A stretch of DNA of 64,000 nucleotides from positions 28,579,068 to 28,643,067 of the forward strand of contig NC_090952.1 of NCBI RefSeq assembly GCF_040807025.1, read 5' to 3'. The stretch's first letter is position 1; the number at the start of each line of letters is the position of its first letter. Shown here in pieces: positions 27,201 through 39,200 of the stretch. Under the pieces are notes generated by a model, which worked only from the letters and a program-made list of their open reading frames with translations, did not search any database and had not been told where the DNA came from. The stretch comes from Struthio camelus. Its lineage: Eukaryota; Chordata; Aves; Struthioniformes; Struthionidae. The translations under genes and the position numbers were made by a program.

Positions 27201-30200
27201 CCTGGAGGTGCCAGGATCCAGCCCCGGGGGCGTGTTGGAAGAGAGCTTGCTCTTCCTGCGAATGCAGTGACTGCGAGGAATCCTGGCTCTTGCGTTATCT
27301 AGTGAGATTTGTGTTGTCCTTGCGACTGCAAGCCGTCCAGGCGCAGTGGCCAGGCAGGCCTCCAGGCAGGAGATTGTCTGTCGAGGACTGTCCCAAGCTT
27401 GCCTGAAAGAAAATCCTGTTACTACAAGACTTAGTTATTTCTGGGCTGTGGTAGCAAGGCAGCGGAGGAGTGGGATTTTGCACTATCCATCAGGAAACGA
27501 GGGTGCAGCAGGTCTAAAGAAACAAAATAAATTCCTTTTTGCGCAGCACAGGGAGCTGATTAACTCAGCGGTTCGGGCGCTGCCTCTGTCCCAGGAAATC
27601 CTTAAGCTGGGCTTAGTGGGATGGTAGGAACAGAGGGAAGAAAAGTTTATACTGGCTGCGCTGGAGACACGACACAGGGCTGGACGGAGCTTTGCTCTGC
27701 CCCAGCCCGGCTGCGGGGCTGGACCCGCTCTCGGCCGGGCCGAGGTTTCGTGGCAGGCCAGCCCCTCCGCGGGGGGGTTCGCTCCTCACCGACGGCGGTG
27801 CCGAGCAGCAGGGACTTCCCAGCGCTGGGTTCAGGCGGCGGTGGGCACAGGACGGGGGCGAAGGAGGTCTGGGGTGAGAGGAGAAGGTGCTGGCCACCAT
27901 CTCGCCGCCTCTGACCTCTCCTGGCCGTGGCCGCGCAGTGGACAACAGCGGCTGGCTGCAGATCCTGGGGGACATGCTGGCCTCGAGGAACAGCAGAGCG
28001 ACGGCGGACGCGGAGCTGGACGCCTGCCGTAAGCCCGTCCTTCCCGGGGCCGTCGCGTCCCTCCCCGGCCTGCGGCGGCCGAGCGCTGCCCGTCCCCGCG
28101 CGGGCCCTGTCCCCCAGCGCGTCCCCGTGCTTCTCCGCAGTGCTGGAGCTGGTCCCGGAGCGGTGCCGCTGCCGGGGAAGGACGGTGGACTGCACGGCGC
28201 GGGACCTCAGCACCGTCCCGCCAGCCTCCTCCAACGTGACAAAGATGTGAGTAGCAACGAGCAAACGCACCCTTTGGCCCCGCCACCGAAGAGGGGAGAG
28301 CGAGGACCGGGCTGCGCCGCTGGCCCTGCCGCCCGGCGCAGCGGGGTGGTGGGGGGCCGCGGGGGCGGAGAGGCGGGACGCCCCGGCAGCCCATCCGCAC
28401 GAGCGCTGCCCGGAGCGGCGCGGGTGAGCGGGGCAGCCACCGGGCGGCTGGACCGGACCGCCGGCCGCCTTGCCCAGAGCTGCACGGCGCGAGCTCAGCC
28501 GGAAACGAAATAAAACCCTGGACTTTTTGTCCCTGTATCCGAAGAACCGAGGAGCCCTTTCGGCGCCGACAGGCTGCTCTCCGCCGAGCTCAGCCGTCCC
28601 GCGCCCAGCTGGGCCGGGGCCCCGCGCGCGCCTGCCCGGGCCGGGGGCTGCGAAGCCTCTGCCCGTCCCCAGGCCTCCAGCTGAGAGGCGCCGGGGCCGG
28701 GGGCCGGGGGCCCTGGGCACACGTGCGGGAAGGGAGGAGCGTGCAGAAGGCTCACCTGCAGCAACTAACGCTCCCAAATTAAGAGAGCAGTTAGCAACGT
28801 GGCGTAGCGAGCAGCAGCTGACTTGCATTTCATTTGGATTGATCAAGGAGAGGAGATTTTATGATTTAATGTCTCCCTTTGTTAAAGGCCTCCTGAACCT
28901 CTTCCTTATTCTCCCTCTGTGAGTTTGATTTTTTTTTCCCCTCCTATCTTCCTGCTAGGGACCTGAAGAAAAATAAAATTTGTTCTCTGCTGGACAATCA
29001 GTTTGCTACGTTCAAGAGCCTGGAGAAACTGTGAGTATCGCCTTCCTCTATGCTGCTTTCGGCCTGCCCATGGTAAGAGGGGCAAGTGAGCCCTGCCGGC
29101 TTCTGGCAAGGTCTCTGTTTCTCCCGGAGCCTGACCCGATGGCCGCTGCGCTCAGCAGGTGCCTTTTATAAACGTTGCTGACTCTCAATGCGCTGCCGCC
29201 ACTTTACCACTTCCAGCAAGTGGTCGGGAACCTGGTGCTGCCGAGTAGGACTCGTGTTTGCTAATGGCCACGCTGTGCGCGCGAGGTACAGTGAGATATC
29301 TCACCAGCCGCGGTGGGGAACAGCAAACAGCCCGCTGCTCTGGAGTGCCCTAGAGCCTTTTCTACAAGTCACTGCACTTGGACAAACACCACCTTTCCAG
29401 GCTGCTGCACCTGGAGTTTAGGAAGTGAAATATCTCGGTGTGCGGAAGAGGTGTTTGTTCTCATGGGTGGGATGGCAGCTCGGTGCAATAATAACGGTAG
29501 TGGCGCACCTCGAAGCAGCCATTTGTGATGGTCAGGCATTTGTACTTTCAACTTCCTTCCCCTCATGTGCAGTAAATGAAGCAGAGAGAGGGCAAACGAC
29601 CTCTCCAGGGCTGCTTAAGACACTGCACCTGTGGCAGCGCGAGGGCTGCAGCTTTGCTCTCCCATCTGCAAGCCTGTGCATTGCTTGGAGGCGACCTTCC
29701 CCGCTCGCCGTGGGCACCTGCGGCGCTCGTGCAGCCCTGTTCGCGGTGCGGGTCTGGGACGCTCCCCTTGCCGGAGCGGTGCTGCGCTGCCGGCATCCCC
29801 GGGTGTGTGCACACGGCTGCTTTCCTGGGACACACAGCGCCTGGGAATCCTGGAGGAAACCATCTTTTCTTTTCTATTTGTTTTCTGTTCTGTTTTCTAA
29901 ACAGCTTTTTGCAAAACAACAAGATCCGGTCAATCTCCCCCAAGGCCTTTGCTGGACTCTTTCAGCTTAAAATGTTGTGAGTAGAGGTTTCTGTGGTACA
30001 CGAGGCTGGGGAGGGGAGCTTGGGGACAGACGTGGTCCTCTGCTCCTCTTGGCACAGGAGATTCGTAGCACAGTTGGCATGAGTCTAGTTTTGATGCCTT
30101 TCTCCTCTGCTTTTTCTTCTTTCTGCAAGAGTCGGTATCAAACATGCTCAAACGGGAGGTACATGTTTTGGGTGAATATGGGGCAGAGCAGAAAAACTTA

Positions 30201-33200
30201 GCTCTTACAGACCCAGCTGTTTGTTCCCTTCCCCACGTTTCTCAGGCTGAATCAGGCTTCCACACTTGAGCCACTTCAAGAGGCAGTTCCCTTAGCAGGG
30301 AAAACAAGGGTCATGTGAGCAACGAGGAAAGAATAGCTTTAAAAAAGCTAGCTTAATTAACCCTGTTGTCTGAAGATCAGTGTCCTCCTCTTTCGTGGTT
30401 CCAGGTTCCTCAGCCACAACAAGATCACCCAGCTGAAGCCCAGGCTTTTTGAGGACCTCCACCGCCTCGAGTGGCTGTGAGTTGCTTTGTCTGGTCCAAG
30501 CAGCCTTAGGAAAGATGTGTCTGATCCTAACTCTTCCTGGCATCCACAATAATTGCATTTCCTCAAAAGGGAAGGGGGGGAAAAAAATGGGGATGTTACC
30601 ACAGACACCCAAAACCCTCTGGCCGGTCCAGGATGCCCGGACAGCAGCACGGAGGCGAAGGTGCCTGGCCGGACCTGGCAACAGGGCTGGATAAGCACTT
30701 GGAGCCCCCAGGCCCGAGGAGCAGAGGAGAGCACGTAAAGGGCCTCCAGTGTACTATAAAACACTGAGATTTGCAGCACCACTACCTCAAAAATGTCTAA
30801 ACTAAAAGTATCACTAATATTCTCCACTTCTGTTTAGTCTCAAAGGCTCTATTTGATCTGGGCCTGTGTGTGGTTTTACATATGGAGCTTGTAAAGATAT
30901 TGCTGCAGAAAAGAAACCATAAAGGCCGCTTTATAAGATGATTTCTCTTTTGAGTTTGAAGGAGCGACTTGAGGCATCAGAGAAACTCTGCCCCCTCCTC
31001 GGCATTTGCTGCTTGTTATTTGCCCTGGGATCTGCTAACTTAGTCCTTAAATCAACGAGGGGGAACAGGGCGACGAGCAGCTCGCCGAGGGTGGTCTGCG
31101 GCGCAAACGAGCTGGAGAACGTCTGAGAAGCCAAGCAGGGCCCCGAGTTCCCCAAACGGCTTCTAATTTATCATTATTTTGCAGCTGAAGAGAAGAGAAA
31201 TGCTGCAGACCCCGACTGAAGGAATCCAGGCTCGGCAGCGGGGGGAGCGGGGCCGGGGCGGCGCGGAGGCCCCGACGCGGCGGTGGCCCTGGGGTGGCGG
31301 CGCGGGGCAGGGCAGGACCCCCCGTCCCGCGCCGCCGGCTCAGCCTGGCTCTGCCCCTTGCCCCTGCAGGATGCTGGACAACAACCGGATCGCCCGGATC
31401 GCCCCGGCGGCCTTCGCGGGGCTGACGTCGCTCTACTTCTTGTGAGTGCGGTTGCGGCCCCCGGCGCCCTGGCGGCGGTGGCGTCCCGCGGGGCCGTGGG
31501 CCGCGTCGCCGTTCTCCGAGGCGGCAGGGCGGGCGGGCGGCCATGTGGCTGGCGGGACCCCGGGCGCGCGGGAGGCTGCGCGGGAGCTGGCGGCTCTGCT
31601 CCAGCTCGGCCGGCCTCGAGGAGCGGCTCTCCTCCGGGCCGCCCCTCGCTCTTAGCACGCCGTAGGTAAAACCCGTTTTATTGCTTTTGCCGTGGACAAA
31701 GACGGGCAGATGTCTCTGGGGAGTTTTGCCTGCGTAAAGCCTCAGCGCTTGCTTAGGCGCAAACTGGCGGCGTTGCCTGCTCCTTGCCACGTGTCAGCAG
31801 CTGAGAACAGCGTTTACCCTTTCCCAAACCGCGAGCGCTGCAAGTGTCGACACCAGGTGGTCTTGAGCCAAGGAGTTTTTTTAAGGTCCAGGCTTTTTCA
31901 AGGTGGAAGCACGGGGTAAATACTTTGCTTTAACCACCATAAAAACAATTTTACAGTCGCTCTATGACACTTTTAACACCCTCTGCGCAGTCCAGAACAT
32001 GGATTGGAAATGTTGGCAGCAGCCTGGGCTCAGCGGAAAAATTTTGGCTGTGAGGGTGGAAGAGAGGCGTGCGTGCGCGTGAGTGCACGCACGTGCCCAG
32101 GCCCGCACGTGTACGGCCCCGGGGGCCGCGTGCCGGGCGAGCGCGCCGCCCGTTGATCTCGCCTGTCCCCGCCGCTTCCCCGCAGGTACATGCTGAACAA
32201 CTCGTTGACCAAGATCCCCAACGCCTCCCTGTGCGCCGAGGCGCCGAAGCTCAGCTGGCTGTGAGTACCGGCGCGGCGGGGCTGCCGCCCGGCGCCTCCG
32301 GGCCCGGCCGCGAGCGCGGGGCCGGCGAGCAGCCGCCGGCCCGGGGCCGCAGCCGTGACCGCCTCGTCCGCAGGGAGCTGGAGGGGAACAGGATCCGGGC
32401 GGTGCGGAGGGCCGTGTTCCAGGAGTGCCGCGACTTCACGGTGCTGTGAGTACCGCCCGCGGGCCCCGGCCCCCTTCCCGCGGCCTGCGCTTGCCTTCGC
32501 CGGGGCCTCGCTAGGCGGCGGGTGGCTCCCGCGCAGCGGGGCAGCATCAGCGCTGCAGCCGGCTTCGGAGTCCGTGTGTTTTGTAGGGGGGGGATCAGGG
32601 GCTCCGGGGCCGTTCCCAGCCGCTCGTGGGTGGGAAGCAGCTGCCCCCTAGACGGGGTGGTGCTGGGGCTGAGCTGGCGCCCAGCGCCAGCAGTGTGGGG
32701 CTGCCACCACCGAGGAGGTGGCGCATCCTTGCCTGGGAGCCGGGCAGGACTCGGGGCACGGAAAAAGCTTCCCTTCCGCCACCCGCCATGGTGTGTGAGT
32801 GACGGAGCTTGAAGCTGGTCCAGACCCCTCCACTGGCATCCAGATCCCCTTAAGATATCTCTAAAGAGCACCATAAAGCTTCTGAGAGGCTCTTGGTGTG
32901 TCAAACACCAGCCACCTCTGTTTGCTCACCTTGTCCCTGGAGCCTATTTTTGCTCGGTCCCGGCTCTGACCCTGGTGGCTGAGGTTGGTTTTGGACTGGT
33001 GCCTTCCCAGAGCTGACAGAGGCGGAGACGCCTCCTCAGTAAGGCAGAGACCTCCCGGAGCCAGGTTCTCCTGGGCACGATGGCATGTGTGTCCCAGAGA
33101 GCGCGGCCGCTGGAGCCCTGCGAGATCAGGACAGCAAATGTGCAGCAGCCGTGCACGCGTTATCCACGTGCACTGTGCTACCACTGGCCGTGAGACCTTG

Positions 33201-36200
33201 GCAGGAGAGCAGAAACGGGATGGAAAGCCAACCCGTCCACCCAGACGGGGCAGAGGCAAAGATTACTCGGAGCACTGGGAATGCATCTCTGGACCCTTTA
33301 CCGATGCTGCCAGGTCAGAGTGGGCAAGTAAATCCCAGGCTTAGCTCACCTGTAGCGAATACATGGCGGGGCTGGGATCGCCCCCGGGAGGTGCTGCCCT
33401 GCTCATGCTCACCCCCAGACATGGCTTTTCTGCAAGGCTCAGAGTCTCTTTGCCCCGAGTGGAAAAGCAGCAGGGGCGCCCGACCGCTGGTCCTTGCCTC
33501 GCAGAGCAGGCTGCTCCCCCAGCCGCTCCGGCCTCGCGAGTGGAGCTGGGCACAACCCTTTTCAACCACCTTCCGTGCCGGCCTGCGACTTGGGCAGGCG
33601 CTGCCCAGCGCGTCCCGAGGGGACCTGCTTCTGCCGCCTTCCTGCCTGGAGCGTCTCCCGGCTGGTGGGCCCCGCTAGCTGCGCTGCTGGCCGTGGTGGG
33701 CAGCCCCGGCGGGGCAGGCGGGGGCGCCACGGAGGTCCCCACCGCCTGGCACCCGCCGGGCGTCTCCCGTCTGGACGCGCCCTCCAGAACGCTCTCCGGG
33801 GGACCTCCAGCCCCCGGAGCGGCACGGCATCCCGCTCCGCCAGCCTGGCCTCGCGCCCCGGCCGCCGCGCCGCCGCCGGATGCGCCGGGCTTTGATCAGG
33901 AGCGTGTTTCCCAGGCTGTTGTGGCAGCGCCATGGAAACGTCAGCGGGGGCACGACGGGAGCCGTAAACAGGCCCCGCCAGCGACCCCGGGCAGGAGACA
34001 GCTTTACGAGGCGCCGCACCGGTGGGCGGCCGCCCCGGGGAAGGGAAGCGCCGTCCCCGCCGCCGGGCCGGGCGAGGGCCCCGCTCCGCCGCCCGAGCAC
34101 CGGGACCGCCGCGCGCGCCGGGCTTTCGCTCCAGCTGGCCCGAAACACCTTGCGTTTCCGTCTCGGCCCGCCGCTGCTGGGTGTTCGCGTCACAGCGTTT
34201 TCCCCAGCGCCGGTTGTCCTTCGCCCGTCTGATGGGTCCGTGGCCTCGCGTGGGCCCAGCCCGTCGCGGCGAGCGGGTCCTGGCGGGCGGCGCGGGGCTG
34301 GTGGCCACCTGGGACGTGGGGTGGTCGGCGCCCGGCGGCGTCCCTCGCGCCGGGCCCTGCGGCAGCAGCACCTCCTGGCCGAGCCTGGAGGCGAAGGGCA
34401 GGATGAGCGGGGGCGGCCGCTCCCCGACGTCGTCGTCTCCCGCTCTCGTGTCGTCCAGGGTTCTGCGCAGAAACAAGATCAGGTGGATCCAGGACGGGAC
34501 GTTTTCCAAGCTGAACCGGCTGGTGGAGCTGTAAGTTTCCGGCCGTCGTCCAACCCGACGCCACCCTCGCCGCTGGGGAGGGGGCGGGATGGGGGCCGCG
34601 CTCGGCCCCTCCAGGCCCGGCGGAGGGCAGCTTCCTCGGCCGCGGCTCGTGGAGGGCTGGTGTCTGGGGGCTGCAGGTGCTGTCCGTCCCTCCGCGCGGG
34701 AGGGACCCGCTGGCCTCGGCCAGTCCCCGCGCTCTGCCCAGGGCGCGTCTCCCGCGGCGGGAGGGGACCCCGGGCCGGCCGCAGCCCCCCTCTTCAACAC
34801 CGCTCTTCTCCGCGCAGAGACCTGTCGGCCAACAGCCTGGGCGAGCTGCCACCATCTCTCTTCCAGGGCCTGGTGGGCCTCCAGCAGCTGTGAGTACGTG
34901 GGCAAAGCCGGCGGCCCTGCTCCAGCCCCTCCCAGAGCAAAGGGGAGTGTTGGAAAGACACCCCTCTGCCCCCGCTTTTCACGGGTGGGGCAGCTTCTGC
35001 ATGGAAAAAAACATGAGACACATCTCTCTTTTTTTCAGGAATATTTCCTACAACCCCTTGAAACAGATCTTCCCAGGCCAGTTTGAAAGCCTGCCCCAGC
35101 TGCGGTCCCTGTGAGTGCCACCACGTCCCTCACCCCAGGCTCAGCCTTGGCCGAGGCGCCTGCAGCAGCCTCCCGCACCAGGGCAGCCGACGCAGCTCAG
35201 CCTCCGTCACGCTGGTCTTGTTTCGCAGGAGCTTGGAAGGGCTGGAGATCCCCAACATCCGCAACGTGACCTTGCAGAAGCTCACCAACCTCTCCCACAT
35301 GTGAGTGCTGGGCTGGGGTGCCGGACACTCCTGGGCAGTTCCCCCCCCCCCCCCCCCGCGCTGGGAAATGCAGGGGGCAAGGGAGGGACACCGGCTCTGT
35401 CCATCTATACTGCTTAAACCACTCCCTGGCAAGAGGTCCTCACCCAGCTAGGACTTATTTAGAGCAATGGGAACGTTTAACCTATGTTAAGAGAAAAATT
35501 TGCAGAGCCATAAACGCCCCATCTAGAAGCATTTGTGAGATAAAGAACGACCTGTGTTTTTTTGAACAGGGATATTACATAGGTGATCTGGAAAAGAGAG
35601 ATTGTTTCAGGCTGACGTGCACAGACCCTAAGCAACGTGCTGAAAACTGTGGTTAAATAATCCCATTAGAGGTCCTTTTGCTTGTGCTCCGGGATAATGA
35701 CCTAAGAACGCTAGTGATGTGTATGTAGATAGACAGGCTGGACAGGCGTCACCGGCACGGTGAAAATATGGCCAAAGAGCCAGCTGCAACTGCTTTGGCT
35801 TTTCTTTGGAAAGAAAAAAAAAAAAAAAAAAAAAAAGGCATTGATTTTCTCCAGATGCACGTTTTAGAGTACCTGTAATGAAAGATGACTGTACATCTTC
35901 CTTTCTGTAATTGGTCTGTTTGGACTATAAATACAGTACGTTTTCTACCTGACTTGCTAATAAGCAATCATTTTCTCTCCTTTTATCTATAATTAAGCAG
36001 AAATGAGCCTTGCATTGCAGTTCTGTAGTTATTTTCTAATGTAGAGTTTTGCTAAGCTTATATGGGATTGCTTTTATAAAGCTTGAAAATATTAATCTAA
36101 AATAATATGCAGGGGAAAATGTGAATCTCTGTTAATGGAACTTGAAAGATTTGAAAAATGGATTGACTCTGAAATGTTTTTTGTGGTAATCACAGGTCAG

Positions 36201-39200
36201 AGGAAAACACCCTTGCGTTTATTACTTGAAAGTGCTGAGCAGTGACAGGTTTAAGTGCATTGCTGTGTTGTACTTCATTGAAGAAAGCAAGCATTGGGGT
36301 GCCTCCTGCCTGTTTTGCAAATGCTTCATGATGTTGCTGATCTAGTGTCTGAAACTAGTTGCCATACTGCACAAACTGTGAGACCTCGTGCTCAGCACGG
36401 TCACTCTCTGTGTTCTGTGCAGTCCTCCCCGTCCTCAGGGTTGTTACTGCAAACGGTGCTTGCGAAGCGCAGAGCTGGGCTGGGCTGGGCTCTCCCCTGC
36501 GTCCTCAGCGCCTAGCATGGTTGTCTGCCTTCTTCCTCCCTTTAACCTTCACCTCATCCCCGGGCTTTGCAAGTCACCAGGCTTTTGGCTAGTGATGCTG
36601 GGGTTCATCTGGCCCTTGCCCACAGAGATGGGGCAACGTGGGGCCTGGGGCTGTGCTTGTGCCCAGCCGCAGCCCTAGGGGCCCTCTCCTGGCTGCCAAC
36701 CTGCAACAGGGAAACCTTCCTCCCTGGCAGCTACTTCAAGAAGTTTCAGTACTGCAGCTACGCGCCCCACGTGCGCAGTTGCAAGCCCAACACGGACGGC
36801 ATCTCCTCCTTTGAGAACCTCCTCGCCAACATCATCCTGCGGGTCTTCGTCTGGGTTATCGCCTGCATAACCTGTTTTGGGAACCTCTTTGTCATCTGCA
36901 TGCGGTCCTTCATTGTCACAGAGAACAGCGAGCACACCATGGCCATCAAGTCCCTGTGCTGTGAGTTGGGAGGTGGTGGGCCAGGGACCATTCGGGGAGG
37001 GGGGGAGGGGAGGAGCACGAAGGAGCAGATGCAGATGCGCCATCCAGCACACACCAGCCTGCCCCACTGGGCTGTTCTTTTTCCAGGGCAAGGACAGACA
37101 CAGCTGTCTAGTTCATATTATCCCCCCCAAACACATCTAGGGACCCTTTGCTGCCTGCCTTTCTTTTTATGCTGATGCCATATGTGTTTCTTGCTATTTG
37201 TGCCTTGTGCGTGTGGGCTCCTGCCTTCAGGGCCATGCTTCCAGATACCAGTGCCATCAGCAGGCAACTCTTTTAGAGAATATATAAATATATATATACA
37301 CACACACACATATAAAGACAAAGGTTACCCACCTTTTCACAACAGCTCTATGATGGCTTTATGGCCATGGCAAAGGGCTAAATTTGGACATTGGTGCTTT
37401 TTTCTTATTGTTTCTTGCCTCCATCCCAGGTGCAGACTGCCTCATGGGCATCTACCTCTTTGTCATTGGCGCCTTTGACCTCAAATACTCAGGCGAATAC
37501 AACAAGCACGCCCAGGTGTGGATGGCCAGCCTCCAGTGCCAGCTCGTGGGCAGCCTGGCCATGCTGTCCTCCGAGGTGTCAGTCTTGCTGCTCACATATG
37601 TGACCCTGGAGAAATACTTCTCCATTGTTTTCCCATTCAGCCACTACAGAGCTGGCAAGAAACAGACCATCTCTATGCTGGTAATCATCTGGCTTCTGGG
37701 CTTATCTCTCAGCATCGTCCCCTTGTGGTGCAAGGACTCCTTTGGCAACTACTATGGGAGGAATGGGGTGTGTTTCCCATTGCAGTCCGACGTGAGTGAG
37801 AGGCCCAGCGCCAGGGGCTACTCCACTGGGATCTACCTGGGTAAGGCTGCCTCTGGATCTGGGACCCAGCAGCTGGGGACAGTGGTGCTGTAGGGCAGAA
37901 TGGGCTTCCCTGGTGGGAGTGGGGCTTCTCAGTCCTGTCAGTATGAGCCCAGATAGTCTCACCAGCCACTTCTCTTTCAGCAACAAGAGTCTATATTGCC
38001 TGTATTACTGGTTTCATCAAAGGGCATCAGGCCTCTCTAGTCCTGCTGGGATCCTAGCACATTCATGTGTCTGGGCCTCTGTCCTGCCAGCTCCACTCTG
38101 TACAACGAGGGTGTTGGCTCTGCCCTCCTTCCCAGGCCCACGCAAAGCAGGGCTCAGGTGCTGCCGCACTGTGCAATGCATTAGCACAGCTTGGGCAGGC
38201 AACAGAGACACAGGACGAGGAGGAGACACGCAAGACGCTAGCCAGAGATGGCCCTTGTACAGGGAGCAGCAGAGCAGTGAGGCTCCTTGCGCCAGCCCAG
38301 GTGCTGTGCATGGTCCCTCGCCCACCCACACCCGTCTGGCCATGGGGCGCGTGCATCGCTGTGTTAGAGTACCGTGCCTGATTTTAGACTGGCTACAGTT
38401 GCTGAAATGTCTCTGCCCCCTCTAGTGATAGAAAGTGGGACTAGCCCCGGTACAGACACCGCTGGTAAGCACACGCGTGCTTTACACTTTGGACGTGCTA
38501 CAAGCAAGGCTTTTTCCTCTCCAGGCTTGAATCTCGTGGCGTTCATCACCATAGTCTTTGCCTACACTAGCATGTTCTACTCCATCCACATCACTGCATC
38601 CAAAACAGCGGAAAGAAGCGTCTACTCCCGGGAAGTTGCCATCGCAAAGCGGTTCTTCTTCATTGTCTTCACTGATGCTCTCTGCTGGATACCCATATTC
38701 CTCCTCAAGTTGCTTTCCCTGCTCCAGGTGGAAATACCAGGTGCTCCCTTCCCCCCCCCCCCCCCCCCCCCAACCAGAGGCAGCCTTGAATTAGAGCTCA
38801 CTGCTGCCTGGCTGTGGCTGGCTGCTGCCTGCCACAAGTCCGTGGGTTGGGACCCAGGCCACTTGACATAAGTGCTGCTGGACTTGGATCTCTTTTCTCA
38901 CACATGGGCTCTGAGGGGAGATGGTGAGCTTTATCCATTTCCCATGCCAAGTCTTGGGCCCCTGCCTCGCCCTGTATAGTGACATTTGTGACTTCCCTTG
39001 GGCAGTCAGACTCTAAGTCAAACTCTCCTTGCTACTCCGAGGAGATCATCCTCCACTTCACTGCACAGGCTAAAGCAGCTGAGCAAGTTATTCCCTGAGC
39101 AGGGGGTAGCCACCCACCAGGCTTCCTAACGTCGTTTCCTTGTTGAAACAGGTACCATCACCTCTTGGGTGGTCATTTTCATCCTGCCAATCAACAGTGC

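Larger units (their letters stand above)
35301..36730 (+). other. RXFP2-like intron 14
   Basis: 1.4 kb with a 17-base C run 40 bases after the donor and a 23-base A run at 35,814-35,836. No additional exon is seen. Confidence 0.8.

Noticed and set aside
27647-28846. 399-codon - strand open frame
   Set aside because: It is antisense to receptor exons 3-4 and GC-rich introns. The composition is arginine-, alanine- and proline-rich with no recognisable family.
33562-34905. 447-codon - strand open frame
   Set aside because: It lies antisense to intron 10 and exons 11-12 in very GC-rich DNA where stop codons are rare. No domain or credible splicing is visible.
35790-35840. Poly-A run as the tail of a processed pseudogene
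   Set aside because: The bases before it carry no recognisable coding remnant or element, and no flanking target-site duplication was apparent.
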